Part shown: in pieces, positions 21,892-32,789 of the stretch
Position numbering within the stretch: position 1 is the stretch's first letter
How the letters are laid out: each line of letters opens with the position of its first letter
Assembly: GCF_029873635.1 (NCBI RefSeq)
Contig: NC_080421.1
Span: 42,017,120 to 42,081,119, forward strand
Source: Malania oleifera
Lineage: Eukaryota; Streptophyta; Magnoliopsida; Santalales; Ximeniaceae
Direction of reading: 5' to 3'
DNA: 64,000 nucleotides
The notes under the pieces: model-generated
Databases searched by the model: none
What the model was told of the DNA's origin: nothing
What the model saw: the letters and a program-made list of their open reading frames with translations, nothing else
Made by a program: the position numbers and the translations under genes

Positions 21892-24122
21892 TTTGGTAGC
21901 AGAGTCCCGAACTAGGAAACTAAGGAAATTAAATAAAAAGTAAACCAAGGGTTTCAACAAATTTGTCATGAGGTCCCTGTTCTCGCACGAAGTCCCAAAG
22001 TGGTTCGTCCACGAAATTAAGAGGCTTCATCGACGAAGAGATCCAGACGTTCGAAAATTACATGCTTAGGGATTTCAAAGACGTTCCTTATTTCGTCAAC
22101 AAACGACATCAATAGCTCGAGGATGAAGGCGCCATTCGTCGAAAAAATTTTTAACGGGTCAAAGGCTCTATAAATAGATGTTTTTTTGCTTCTTCACTAA
22201 GAAATATAATTTATCTCTCTCTCTCTCTCCTCTCGCCTCTCTCTTCTTAACCCACACCCATGGCTCTCTCTCTTTACGATTATTGCGCTTCGTTGACATA
22301 TTCGACGAAAGGAAAAGGAAGTTATATAGGAGGATTTAGGGGGAGATTCTAACAAGTCTAGAGGAGCAGATCTTTGGATTTGAGTATTTCAGGCATTACT
22401 CCAAATTCAAGGTAAGTAGGTTTTAAGGGCTTATGGTTGTTTGTGAAATATAGGAAGGATTCTTAGGAAATGATTAATGGTAGATGATCTAGTGTTGTGT
22501 TGATTTATTTGGGAAAAGAAAAATTGTGGTTGTAGGATTTTGAACTGCAAACACGTAAGGCGTGGAGTTGTTTCTCGTGGGCTTTTTGTAAGCAGGTAAG
22601 GGGATTTGTCTTACATCAATTATTTTTGAAATCGAACTGGTTTTAAAACTATATTTATGATTTCGGGGGCAAAATTAGGGTTTTGGGGTGCGTAGGCGTC
22701 TCCGTTTTTCTTTAAAACCTATGTATTATTATTAGATTAAAAGGTGAGATGTGAAACTGTGTATGTAAATGTAGTTTGCAATTTTTTTTAGGTTTTTTGA
22801 TTATATTATAGCATTTTAATCAAATGAAGTGTGACATGATTATGGTTCATGTAAATGAACTACGATTGTGGATATTTAGGATCAAACATGGAAACTGGAC
22901 TTCTCAAATGTTTTCAGGGAACCTTGTTAGAAACGAGATATTGGGTTAACACAGAGGGCGTGTGTGTCGCCTGCTTGAAGTGCTGAATGAATGAGTGTGA
23001 AAAATACTAGAATTGTTTTTAAATGCGTTATGGAATGAAAACAAGTACTGTGCTTCGTTAAATGGTATATATGATGTATGAACCACCTAAAGGATATTGG
23101 TTACTATGAAATACGGTCCGTGGCTAGTGGGTGATAACGGGCAATACACACCTTATCGTAAGGGCCGGTATCTAAAAAGTCGATTGGTCACTGGCTTGGG
23201 TGTTTGGATCAAGGTGGGATATGACCAAGGTGGACGGTAACATCGAGGTGATTATACTGGTGGGCCACCAGAGCTAGATCAGGTCTACCGGATCGCACAA
23301 CTTTACCCTGGGGGAATAAAATGGGGTTTATGTGGGTGGTCCTAGGTAGGGATGAGTTCAAATATTGCATAGACACTGATTTAAAAATAAAAAAAATGGG
23401 CAGAGTTTATAGCTTTGAGTACTAAGCTTCATAGGGGATTTTACAGTGTATGGGTCTAATCCTACCCCATCTGGAACTCCCATGGGAAGGCATGAATTTT
23501 ATGCATATTGTCTATAATAGGGTTGAGAATGTTAACTGCGGTAATTCATGTTCAGTTAAAACTTTCTACTATTTTTTTTTGGAATCAACTCATTGTTAGT
23601 CACACCTGAGGGAACTATTATTTAACTTATAAGAAGTGTCTCACCCAGATATACAAATCTTGTTTAGGTGCCACAGAAAACCGGATTCCCCCCCCTCTCT
23701 TCCCTCCTCCCCCCCCCCCCTTCTCTACTTCCCCCCCCCCTCCTCCCCACTCCCTTCCCTCCTCCTAGCGTTCTAGTGGGTTTGGAGCGTAGTGTTTTTA
23801 GGAGTCCCCCTTTTTAAATACTCGTGTAAGTACGGGACTATGGTCAGATTATCTTTTTGGGGTGAAATAGAAACATTGGAAGCATTTTTAATAGTATGAA
23901 CTAGCACTCTGGTATTTATGGTTATTGTGGAGATTGAAGCTTTTCGCTACTTTATTGAATTGTTAGTTATGGCCATAAGGAACCATGAATCTTCGGGATT
24001 CAGGGACCTCATATTAGTATTCGAGCGCCTTACCCAGTGGAAAGTGTGATGAGATTCAATCGCCTGAGTGTGGAAATGTGGGTTTGCAAAAAGGATGTGG
24101 TGTTCTGTTAAGTGGGGGCGAA
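21892..24122 (+). mobile_element. Gypsy-type LTR body between inverted Cassandra LTRs (copy 1)
   Basis: It begins with a degenerate primer-like site (TTGGTAGCAGAGTCCC) directly after the Cassandra LTR. It continues with TCGACGA-type motifs (22000-22145), a TATA-like CTCTATAAATAG (22168-22179), a (CT)n run, a GTAAGT-type donor near 22411 and the conserved block CTTATAAGAAGTGTCTCACCC (about 23627-23647). It ends in a purine tract before TGTGATACC. No coding domain. LTR ends were not resolved. A C/T-rich run at 23688-23766 has no match in copy 2. Confidence 0.6.
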
Positions 24123-24434
24123 TGTGATACCTTGTGGAAGAAAGGCTTGGAAGAATTTGATGTTATACCCATATCAACAAAGGTGTACCTTTATTTTCGA
24201 GAGACTTTCCAATAAGAAAAATCATGGTAAGCGTGCTTGACTGGGTAATCTTCGGGAGGAGCTGACCTTCTAGGAAGTTTCTAGGAGTGTGTGAGACGAT
24301 AAAAAAACACTAAAAAGGATATGTGTTGGTGTGTGGGTTCCAGTCCTACCAATACGGTCTGCCCTATTGTCTGGTCAAGTGGAGGAGAGAGAGATGCAAG
24401 TTGCTCCCTAGACCAGCCCTGGTTTGGAGTTACA
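24123..24434 (+). mobile_element. Cassandra TRIM LTR, direct (copy 1 right)
   Basis: The LTR starts TGTGATACCTTGTGG after a purine tract and ends GGAGTTACA. The 5S-like domain is at about 24215-24290 (GGTAAGCGTGCTTGACTGGG, CTGACCTTCTAGGAAG). It matches 28460-28776 in copy 2 and is the inverse of 21574-21891. Confidence 0.88.
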
Positions 24435-25243
24435 TGACGGACGCCCTTGTCGGACGACATACGAAGTCAACATTTGCCTTAGCCGACATGTTATAATATG
24501 GAAGACTTAAAATGCCCTTTTGTTTGTTGCTTCGTAGGAATTCACTGGAGGAATCTAGAAGACGTTTTCAATGTGCGAAAGGCCCCAGAAGAGATCTTGA
24601 AGCCAATTGAGATCAGAACCCCTTGTGGGCCCACGTGGGCTTGTGGGCCCCACCACTATCCATTGGGCCTTCCCCTATTGGACTATTGACTTTGTTACAT
24701 TTAATATGTAGCTTGCAAAACAGTTTGCTTCATTGCGGTGGTCTTGGAAAGTTGTGTTTAGTTAAATTATGTTTAGTTCTTATAGTGTTTAGAAAAATAG
24801 GGCGTCTACTTATGTTTGAAGTGTGAGTTTTGTTGAGAGTGGTAATTTTATTTATTTTTTCCCCATGCCACGCTTAAGGTAGCTAACTGTTGTGTTTCTC
24901 CACTTTTCAATGCCAAATCTAGATATTTATACCATTGTAAATGTTGTTTTGAATCGTAGTTAGTAAGAGTTAATATCTTGTTATCAATAAAGACTTTGTC
25001 TTTGTGAGCTTGTAAAGCTTGTTCCGATTCTTGTGATGAGTGGCGAAGGAGGCTACCAGTCATTTCCTCGGAGATCAGTGGTGCTTGAGACCAATATCAC
25101 TCTCAAGCCCGTCACCTCATATTTCATCATCACGTCTCCATCCATCATAAACAGCCACCAACAAGGTTACTCCCCACAACCAACAATATCAAGTTCAGTT
25201 TGCTACATACATACATACATATATTAATATATATAATATGATA
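24435..25243 (+). other. Intervening segment of the tandem unit (copy 1)
   Basis: Non-coding. It contains GTGGGCCCCACC-type stretches (24625-24655), a possible poly(A)-region context (AATAAAGACTTTGTC near 24985-25000) and ends in CATACATA/TATA simple repeats. The look is that of a further LTR fragment, but no ends were found. It recurs at 28777-29575. Confidence 0.45.
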
Positions 25244-26017
25244 TGTGAGCAAACCGAATTTAATGGGATATTTACTCATAAAGAGGAAGACGGAATGGAA
25301 ACGAAAGAGAAGGAGTCAGTTAGTTGCTTTGTCGACAACACGCGAAGCGTGTCATCAACGACGTTTGCATTATGGAAGGATAGAAACGGAGGGAAGCGTT
25401 ACCAGGCCTCGTCGACGAAACACGGCATTGGTGATGAACACAGGGGTGGGATTCGTCGACAAGAGGTTAAAGAGGAAGTCATAGACCACACACGGAGATT
25501 TGTGAGAAGGCATACATAAGAGGATTCGTCGCGAACACAGGGGATTCGTCAACGAGAAATACCGAAGAGGGGGTTGAGCCCAATTGCATTCACGATGAGC
25601 GAATGATTTTTCAATGAAATTTCATAAAGGATTCGTCGACGAATGCGGTGTATGTTTCGTCGACAACGTTGTTATATATATATATATATCAAAATTTCGC
25701 ACATTTTAACTTCATTTAAGTAATCTTCGCCTTCTCTCGATCTCCTCTTCGGCTCTCTCTCTTCCTCCTCTATTTCTCATCATTTTTGGGCGTAGATTTA
25801 TTGTCGTATCAACAACCAAAGGGTCACCAAGACGCTCCGGGGGAAGTTCCTCCAAATCCGGCCAAAGAGGATAGTTTGGTGAAGCCGAGTGGGAAATCAT
25901 CCCTGAGGTGAGGTAGGTTTTTGTAAGTCATGAATCTGGTCTGTGATAGGTATACGCATGATGTACATGTAGAACTAAGAAGTTTAATACTGGATTTCAA
26001 GTTTTCAAGGGTATTAT
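25244..26017 (+). mobile_element. Gypsy-type LTR, left part only (copy 1)
   Basis: It begins TGTGAGCAAACCGAA and corresponds to the first ~750 bp of the solo LTR at 29576-31759. TCGTCGACGA-type motifs lie at about 25330-25665. It ends at the joint with the second tandem unit. Confidence 0.8.
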
Positions 26018-26335
26018 TGTAACACCCCAAACTAAGTCTGCCAGGGAGCACTGCGTTTCTCCTCCTCCACTTGGACTAGACAACAGGGGGCGGGCTTTAT
26101 TGGACTAATGACTGGCCCCACAGATCAATACGTGTCCTTTTCAGTGTATTTTGTCCTCATTCACACACTTCCTGAGAAAACTTCCTAGAAGGTCACCCGT
26201 CCCAAGATTACTCTAAGCCAAGCGTGCTTAATCATAGAGTTCTTATGGGAAGGCTCCCGAAAATAAAGGTACACCTTGTTGATATGGGTAATAATGTCAA
26301 ATCCTTTTTAAGTCTCTCTTCCATGAGGTATCACA
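26018..26335 (-). mobile_element. Cassandra TRIM LTR, inverted (copy 2 left)
   Basis: Reverse-oriented LTR with TGTAACACCCC at its left edge. The 5S-like domain is reversed at about 26171-26243 (AGAAGGTCACCCGTCCC, AGCGTGCTTAA). It is immediately followed by the primer-type site TTGGTATCAGAGTCCC at 26337-26352. Confidence 0.87.
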
Positions 26336-26655
26336 TTTGGTATCAGAGTCCCGAACTAGGAAACTAAGGAAATTAAATAAAAAGTAAAAAAGGGTTTCAA
26401 CAAATTTTGTCGATGAGGTCCATGTTCTCGTCAACGAAGTCCCAAAGTGGTTCGTCACCGAAATTCAGAGCTTCATCGACGAAGAGATCCAGAACGTTCG
26501 AAAATTATCATGCTTAGGATTTGTCAACGACGTCCTTATTTCGTCAACAAACGACATTCAATAGCTCGATGATGAAGGCGCCATTCGTCGAAAAATTTAA
26601 CCGGGTCAAAGGCTCTATAAATAGAATTTTTTTTGCTTCTTCACTAAGAAATATA

Positions 26656-26696
<41 letters not shown>

Positions 26697-28459
26697 ACCC
26701 ACACCCATGCTCTCTCTCTTTACGATTTCTTGCCGCTCGTTGACATATTCGACGAAAGGAAGTTACTATGAGGATTTAGGGGGAGATTCTCTACAAGTCT
26801 AGCGGAGCAGATCTTTGATTTGAGTATTTCAGGCATTACTCCAAATTCAAGGTAAGTAGGTTTTTAAGGCTTTATGGTTGTTGTGAACTATAGGAAGGCT
26901 TAGGAAATGATTAATGGTAGCTGATCTAGTGTTTGTGTTGATTTATTTGGGAAAATTGTGGTTTTAGGATTTTGAACTGCAAACACTGTAAGGCGTGGAG
27001 TTGTTTCTAGTGGGCTTTCTTGTAAGCCAGGTAAGGGGATTTGTCTTACATCAATTATTTTTGAAATCTGAACTGGTTAAACTATATTTTATGATTTCGG
27101 GCAAATTAGGGTTTTGGGGTATGGTCTCCGTTTTTCTTTAAACCTATGTATTATTATTATATTAAAAGGTGGAGATGCTTGAAACCTTGTTTTATGTAAA
27201 TCGTAGTTTTGCAAATAGTTTATTATATTATAGCATTTTTAATCAAATGAGTGTGACATGATATGGTTAATGTAAATGAACTACGATTGTGGAATATTTA
27301 GTATAAAACATGGGAACTGGACTTCCAAATTGTTTTCAGGGAATTGTAGAAAACGAGATATTGGTTTAAAACCGAGGGCTGTGTGTGCCTGTTAATGTTG
27401 ATGAATGAATGAGTTTGTGAAAAATACTAGAATTGTTTAAATGCTTTATGGAATGAAAACAAGTTACTGTGCTTTCGTTATAAATTGTATATATGATGTA
27501 TGAACCACCTAAGGAATTGGTTACTATGGAAATACGGTACCGTTGCTAGTGGGTGATACAGTGCAACCACACCTTATCGGTAAGGGTGGGTATCTAAAAA
27601 GTCGATTGGTCACTGGCTTTGGTGTTTGATCCAAGGTGGGATATGACCAAGGTGGACCTGTAACATCGAGGTGATTATACTGGTGGGCCACCAGAGCTAG
27701 ATCAAGTCTACGGACCGCACAACTCGTACCATGGGGGAAGTAAATGGTGTTTATGTGGTGTTCCTAGGTAGGGATGAGTTCAATATGCATATACATGATT
27801 TAAAAATAAAATGGGCAGAGTTATAGTTTTGAGTACTAAGCTAAGGGATTTTACAGTGTATGGGTCTATATCCTACCCCAATCTTGGGAACTCTCACTGG
27901 TAATGCATGAATTTTATGCATATCTTCTATACTATAGGGTTGAGAATGTTTTAACTGCGTAATTCATTTCAGTTAAACTTACTACTATTTTTTTGTTGGA
28001 ATAAACTCATGTAGTCACACACTGATGTAATATTATTTACCTTACTAAGAAGTGTCTCACCCAGATATACAAATCTTGTTTCAGGTCCTACAGAAAACCG
28101 GACCTAGCGTTCTAGTGGGTTTTGGAGCGTAGTGTTTTTAGGAGTCCTTTTTTAAATACTCGTGTAAGTACTGGACTATGGTCAGATTATCTTTTTGGGG
28201 TTGTAATAGATACATTGGAAGCATTTTTTTAATAGTATTAACTTAGCACTCTGGTATGGTATTTTGGAGATTGAAGCTTTTTCGCTACTTTATTGCATGT
28301 TATTTATGGATAAGGCAACCATGAACTCTTTGGGATCAGACCCTCATATTTATGTATTAGAGCGATTACCCAGTCGAAAGTGTGATGAGATTCACATCGC
28401 CTGAGTTTGGAAATGTGGTTTCGCAACAAGGATGTTGTGTTCTGTAAGTGGGGGAGAAT
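26336..28459 (+). mobile_element. Gypsy-type LTR body between inverted Cassandra LTRs (copy 2)
   Basis: Parallel to 21892-24122. It has a primer-like site, a TCGACGA motif cluster (26405-26590), TATA-like CTCTATAAATAG (26612-26623), a (CT)n run (26659-26694), a GTAAGT donor-like site, the conserved CTTACTAAGAAGTGTCTCACCC block (about 28041-28062), and a purine tract GTGGGGGAGAA at 28449-28459 before the Cassandra LTR. No coding domains. Confidence 0.62.
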
Positions 28460-28776
28460 GTGATACCTTGTGGAAGAAAGGCTTGGAAAGAATTTGATGT
28501 TACTACCCATATCAACAAGGTGTACCTTTATTTTCGAGAGCCTTTCCATAAGAACTCCATGGTTAAGCGTGCTTGACTTGGAGTAATCTTGGGATGGGTG
28601 ACCTTCTAGGAAGTTTTCTCAGGATGTGTGTGAGTGACGATAAAAAACACTAAAAAGGATATGTGTTGGTTTGTGGGTCCAGTCATTAGTCCAATAAGGT
28701 CTGCCCCTTATTGTCTGGTCCAAGTGGAGGAGGAGAGATGCAATGCTCCCTAGCAGACCTAGGTTTGGGAGTTACA
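28460..28776 (+). mobile_element. Cassandra TRIM LTR, direct (copy 2 right)
   Basis: 317 bp, TGTGATACCTTG to GGGAGTTACA, directly after a polypurine tract. The 5S-derived domain (28551-28620) is the clearest of the four copies in this window. Confidence 0.9.
28551..28620 (+). ncRNA. 5S rRNA-derived domain of a Cassandra LTR
   Basis: The segment AGAACTCC, GTTAAGCGTGCTTG, GGATGGGTGACC, AGGAAGT follows the order and spacing of the 3' half of plant 5S rRNA, including the region of the internal RNA polymerase III promoter. It is not a standard 5S gene: it sits inside a retroelement LTR and departs from the 5S sequence at several places. Related copies lie at about 24215-24290 (direct), 21729-21800 and 26171-26243 (inverted). 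Whether any is transcribed cannot be told. Confidence 0.82.
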
Positions 28777-29534
28777 TTACGACGCGTGGACGACCTCCGA
28801 AAGTCAACATTTCCTTCGCCGACATGTTATCATATGGAAGACCTTCAAATGCCTCTTTTGTTTGTTGCTTCGTAGGAATTCATGGAGTATCTAGAAGACG
28901 TTTTCAATGTGAGAAAGGCCCCAGAAGAGATCTTGAAGCAATTCTGAGATCAAGAACCCCTTGTGGGCCCCACGTGGTCTTGTGGGCCCCACACTATTCC
29001 ATTGGGCCTTCCCCTTTGACTATTGACTTTGTTACATTTAATATGTAGCCTTGCAAAACAGTTTGCTTGCATGTGCGGTGTCTTGGAAGTTGTGTTTAGT
29101 AAATTATGTTTAGTTATTATCGTGTTTAGAAAATAGGCGTCTTTATTATGTTTGAAAGTTGTGAGTTTTGTTGAGAGTTGTAATTTTATTTATTTTTTCC
29201 CCCATGCCAGCTTAAGTTAGCTAATGTTGTGTTTCTCCCCTTTTCCATGCCAAATCTATATATTTATCCATTGTAATTGTTGTAATCGTAGTAAGAGTTA
29301 ATATATTGTTATTCAATTAAAGACTTTGTCTTTGTGAGCTTGTATAAGCTTGTTTCGATTCTTGTGATTGAGTGGCGAGAGGCTACATTCATTCTCCTCG
29401 GAGATCAGTTGGTGTGAGACCAATATCTATCAAGCGATACCATTCATTTCCATCATTCACGTCCTCCATCCATCATCCACACAGCCACCACCAGGTTACT
29501 CCCCACAACCAACAATATCCATTTCAGTTGCTAC

Positions 29535-29575
<41 letters not shown>
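28777..29575 (+). other. Intervening segment of the tandem unit (copy 2)
   Basis: Counterpart of 24435-25243: GTGGGCCCCACGTGG-type stretch at 28963-28990, AATTAAAGACTTTGTC near 29315, then CATA and a (TA)n run (29547-29575) into which the next solo LTR is inserted. Non-coding. Confidence 0.5.
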
Positions 29576-29579
<4 letters not shown>

Positions 29580-29654
29580 ACAACCCGAATTCTAATGGGA
29601 TTTAAATCATAAAGAGGAAGGGAAATGGAAACCGAAATAGAAGGAGGCAGTTGA

Positions 29655-29970
29655 CTTTGTCGACAAACGCGAAGCGTTCATCAACGACGTTGCATTTTGG
29701 AAGGAAGAACCGAGGGAAGGTTACCACGGCCTCGTCGACGAACACGGCCTTGTTGATGAACACAGGGGATTCGTCGACAAAGGTATAAGAGAATTCATCG
29801 ACAAACACAAGGAGATTTGTCGACGAAGGCATAAGAGGATTCGTCGACGAACACAGGGGATTCGTCAACGAGGAAATACCGAGAGGGGGTTTGAGCCAAT
29901 TGAATTTCATCGATGAGGAATGAATTTTTTCAATGAAATCATTAAAGGATTCGTCGACGAATGACGTGTT
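29655..29970 (+). repeat. TCGTCGACGA near-palindrome array
   Basis: About a dozen copies in 315 bp, such as CTCGTCGACGAACAC, TTCGTCGACAAAG, TTTGTCGACGAAGG and TTCGTCAACGAGG. Spacing is irregular (about 15-35 bp), so this is not a simple tandem repeat; the repeated entity is the 10-12 bp motif. The TATA-like and CT-rich parts of the LTR follow. Confidence 0.88.
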
Positions 29971-30754
29971 TCGTCGACAAAGCTTGTTATATATATATAT
30001 ATATCAAAATTCGATTTTTAACTTCATTTTTAAGTAATCTTCGCCTTCTCTCTCTCTCCTCTTCGGCTCTCTCTCTCTCTCTCTCTCTCATCATTTTTGG
30101 GCTAGATTTATGTCGTATCAACAATCCAAAGTCACCACGACGCTCCCGGGGAAGTTCTCTCCAAATCCGCCAAAGCGGATCGTTGGTGAAAGCGAGTTGG
30201 AAATCATCCCTGAGTTGAGGTAAGGTTTTTTAAGTAGAATTTGGTCCTGTGATAGTTATAAGAAATGATGTACATGTAGAAATACTGAAGTTTAATACTG
30301 GGAGTTTCAAGTTTCAGGGTATTGATCAGGAAATCTTACGGGGGTCAGGTTAGGATATTTTAGGGGCTTTCTCAATAGCCAGGTAAGAGAATAAATTAAA
30401 GCAGTTATTTTCCATACAAATTATTATTAATTATGAGTAAATCTATTTTCAGAAAAACATATGTTATATCTGTTTATTACGAATGAAATGTATAATTGGG
30501 AAAATACTGCTATGATGATTAAAATGTATATGTATGTATGAGATGCCAGAAAATCACGATTTTAAAATATGAAGTATGACTTTTAACAGCACATGTGTGA
30601 CATGAATATTATTTTACGTGAGATGTATTATGATATGAAAGATTTTACGAGCAAAGCATGTTTTCAGGTATTATGAAAAGATGAGTTATGTTGTGATGAT
30701 TTCGATGAATATATGATAAATGATTTATTTTCAGAATGTATATACCTGAAACGA

Positions 30755-30895
30755 TTCTGACACGAGGCCATGTATTTATGTTATCGGCATGAGACCGTAT
30801 TTATTTATGATTTCGGCGCGAGGACGTATTTATGATTCCGGCGCGAGGCCGTATTTATGAAAATGATCGGCACGAGGCCGCTATTATATCATGTA
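30755..30895 (+). repeat. Minisatellite in solo LTR (CGGCGCGAGGCCGTATTTATGA units)
   Basis: Five degenerate units of about 25-35 bp with a core like GGCACGAGGCCGTATTTATG. Its place in the LTR matches the unrelated CGTACGGG minisatellite of the 6033-8422 LTR. Confidence 0.8.
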
Positions 30896-31756
30896 TTATA
30901 TGTTACCAGAACCCGGATGTTAGTTTAGTTCAGTTCAGGGGTTCGGTACCATATCTTATAGATAAGATGTTTATAATCAGATTAGCGCTAACCACCCCAT
31001 GAGGGGGTGGGAGATGGATAGTCGGTGTGGCTTTCAATAGAGTGTGGACGTCTACCTGATAATCCAGACCAGGGTGTGGCGAGCCCATCGTACTTACAGA
31101 CATATTTGACTCCGCAGTGGTCGGCCAGCCATTGTCGGGTCCTGCCTTCGGGCTGCACAACCCATCATGGAAGGTAATACATGACACCAGTTAGCTATTC
31201 ATCTTGGTATGTTTTCAGTATTACAGTTATAACATATGTTTTATGTATGTTATGAATTATTAACAAATATAAAATTATATGATTATCCAGTATAATATGA
31301 TGAATGTTTACAGAGTTATGAAATATACAGTATACATATAAGTGCCTTAAATATTCATGTTACCATACAGTTGTATTTAGTTTATTTTCCCTTACTAAGA
31401 AGTGTCTCACCCCCGAATATTAAATGATTTTCAAGAAACCCAGAGGGACCGGCGGGTCAGGGCCGCCGTTAAGTGGGTTTTGCTTCCCTACTAAAAGGGT
31501 AAGCGTTGAACTAGGATCAGGAGATTTTTGTTGTACGATCTTAGTGTTATTTTGACTTTTTAGAAAATTGTAAATAAATACAGTATTTTGGGAATGTATA
31601 TTACTTTGATATTATGTTTCATGGTTGAATGATGAGATTTTATTTTACTGCTGCTTAGGTTTCCGCTGTGATTGACAGGTGTCTCCGTTACCCACGGGTT
31701 CGAGTTGACTTTTCCATTTATTATGTTGTATTTCTTATTAAGAAATTGAGGTTGCT

Positions 31757-31759
<3 letters not shown>

Positions 31760-31809
<50 letters not shown>

Positions 31810-31826
31810 TTATTTATTTATTTGTT
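31760..31826. repeat. (TA)n and (TTTA)n microsatellites
   Basis: TA units at 31760-31804 followed by TTTA units to about 31826, the right side of the simple-repeat target of the solo LTR. Confidence 0.95.
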
Positions 31827-32785
31827 TATACATCAATATATCAAAGTGTGCCCAAAGGACTCCAGAAGTGTTCTAACTTGTGGAGAAAATCATTAAGGCA
31901 TTCTTCAAAGTTCGTGGTGATTTCGGTATTTGCTTGGACCATCCCAAGTATATAACAACTTCATTACAACTTCAAAGCTTGATAAGGGGATTTCAAAGTA
32001 TAATCTGAATTTGTGTGAATCAAACCGAGCCATTCAACGATTTACCTTGGTAAGATTCTTCCTAAACCAACCTAAAATTGCTTGAGAATCTTTGTTTAAA
32101 GTTCCATAAGCATTTGTTGAGAAACAATCTTGAATCCTCGCATTTTCATTCAATCCCGTAGCAAGTCAGTCAACTGACCCTAATGGTCAGTCAACTAACC
32201 TTGTATTGACTCTCGGTATTTTGTCCAAAATCTTAGTCAGTCGACTGAGATCCTTTTGTCAGTTGACTGACCCAACACTGCCACTCCAGAAATATGTTTT
32301 TAAATTCTTTAGGCAACTGATCCTTGATCCACAATCGACTGTAGTTACCCAAATTATGAAATTTCAATATTATTTCACATTGTTTGAGTCCTTGCTTAAT
32401 CTTGTGTAAGCCCATGCTTGAAACTTGAACTTCCATGATTTAGAAAGCATATTTGAGCTATTTTGATTTTCCATATCAATACTTGCTAGCTTGTAAATCA
32501 TTGGGAATATTGCTTGCTAAGTTTAGAATTTTATTCTTGAAATATTGAAATAACATCTTTTCGCATTTTAACCTGATATCTTTCTGAAAGAATCATTTGG
32601 GACTTATTCCTGGATAGCATCATACACCTTTTAAAAATCCTAGAACAATTGAAATGTCCTCTAATTTAATGTGTTTATGTTAATTAACTGAATTCTTAAT
32701 TTAAAGTATCTTGAGTGTGTATGCTTGCTTGTGAGGGTTGAAATTGGTAGGACTAGGTCACCTTATCCTGTCCTGCATCAACTTG
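31827..32785. other. Unassigned LTR-like non-coding segment with GTCAGTCGACTGAC motifs
   Basis: No coding domain. A cluster of CAGTCAACTGACC or CAGTCGACTGAGA-type repeats lies at 32163-32270, resembling in style the motif arrays of the SIRE-like LTRs here. The segment probably belongs to a Copia LTR nested in Copia-B, but its ends were not found. Copia-B sequence resumes at about 32790. Confidence 0.45.
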
Positions 32786-32789
32786 GGGG

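Larger units (their letters stand above)
21574..26017 (+). repeat. Tandem duplication, copy 1 (4.44 kb)
   Basis: It contains, in order: an inverted Cassandra LTR (21574-21891), a gypsy-type LTR body (about 21900-24120), a direct Cassandra LTR (24123-24434), an intervening segment (24435-25243) and the first part of a gypsy LTR (25244-26017). Every part recurs in the same order and orientation in 26018-30323. The copies differ mainly by scattered short insertions and deletions. The repeat joint at 26017/26018 coincides with the edge of the Cassandra LTR. Confidence 0.9.
26018..30323 (+). repeat. Tandem duplication, copy 2 (about 4.31 kb)
   Basis: Same order of parts as 21574-26017. Beyond 30323 the gypsy LTR continues to its natural end at 31759, whereas in copy 1 it stops at the joint. 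So the duplicated segment ran from the Cassandra LTR edge to an internal point of that LTR. Confidence 0.9.
29576..31759 (+). mobile_element. Ty3/gypsy-type solo LTR (2.18 kb)
   Basis: It starts TGTGACAACCCGAATTC and ends GAGGTTGCTACA, flanked by atata on both sides. The setting is a (TA)n run, so that duplication is weak evidence by itself. It contains a dense TCGTCGACGA-type array (29655-29970), a minisatellite (30755-30895) and the conserved block CTTACTAAGAAGTGTCTCACCCC (31391-31413). It resembles the LTR at 6033-8422 in layout and in patches of sequence. No coding capacity. Confidence 0.78.

Noticed and set aside
21574-24434. A MULE or foldback DNA transposon with ~320 bp terminal inverted repeats
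   Set aside because: The arms contain 5S-like sequence and LTR-type ends, and the right arm follows a polypurine tract, so inverted Cassandra LTRs explain them better.
28551-28620. A true 5S ribosomal RNA gene
   Set aside because: It lacks the first half of 5S, departs from it at several places, and lies inside LTRs with TG...CA ends next to a polypurine tract, which is the Cassandra arrangement.
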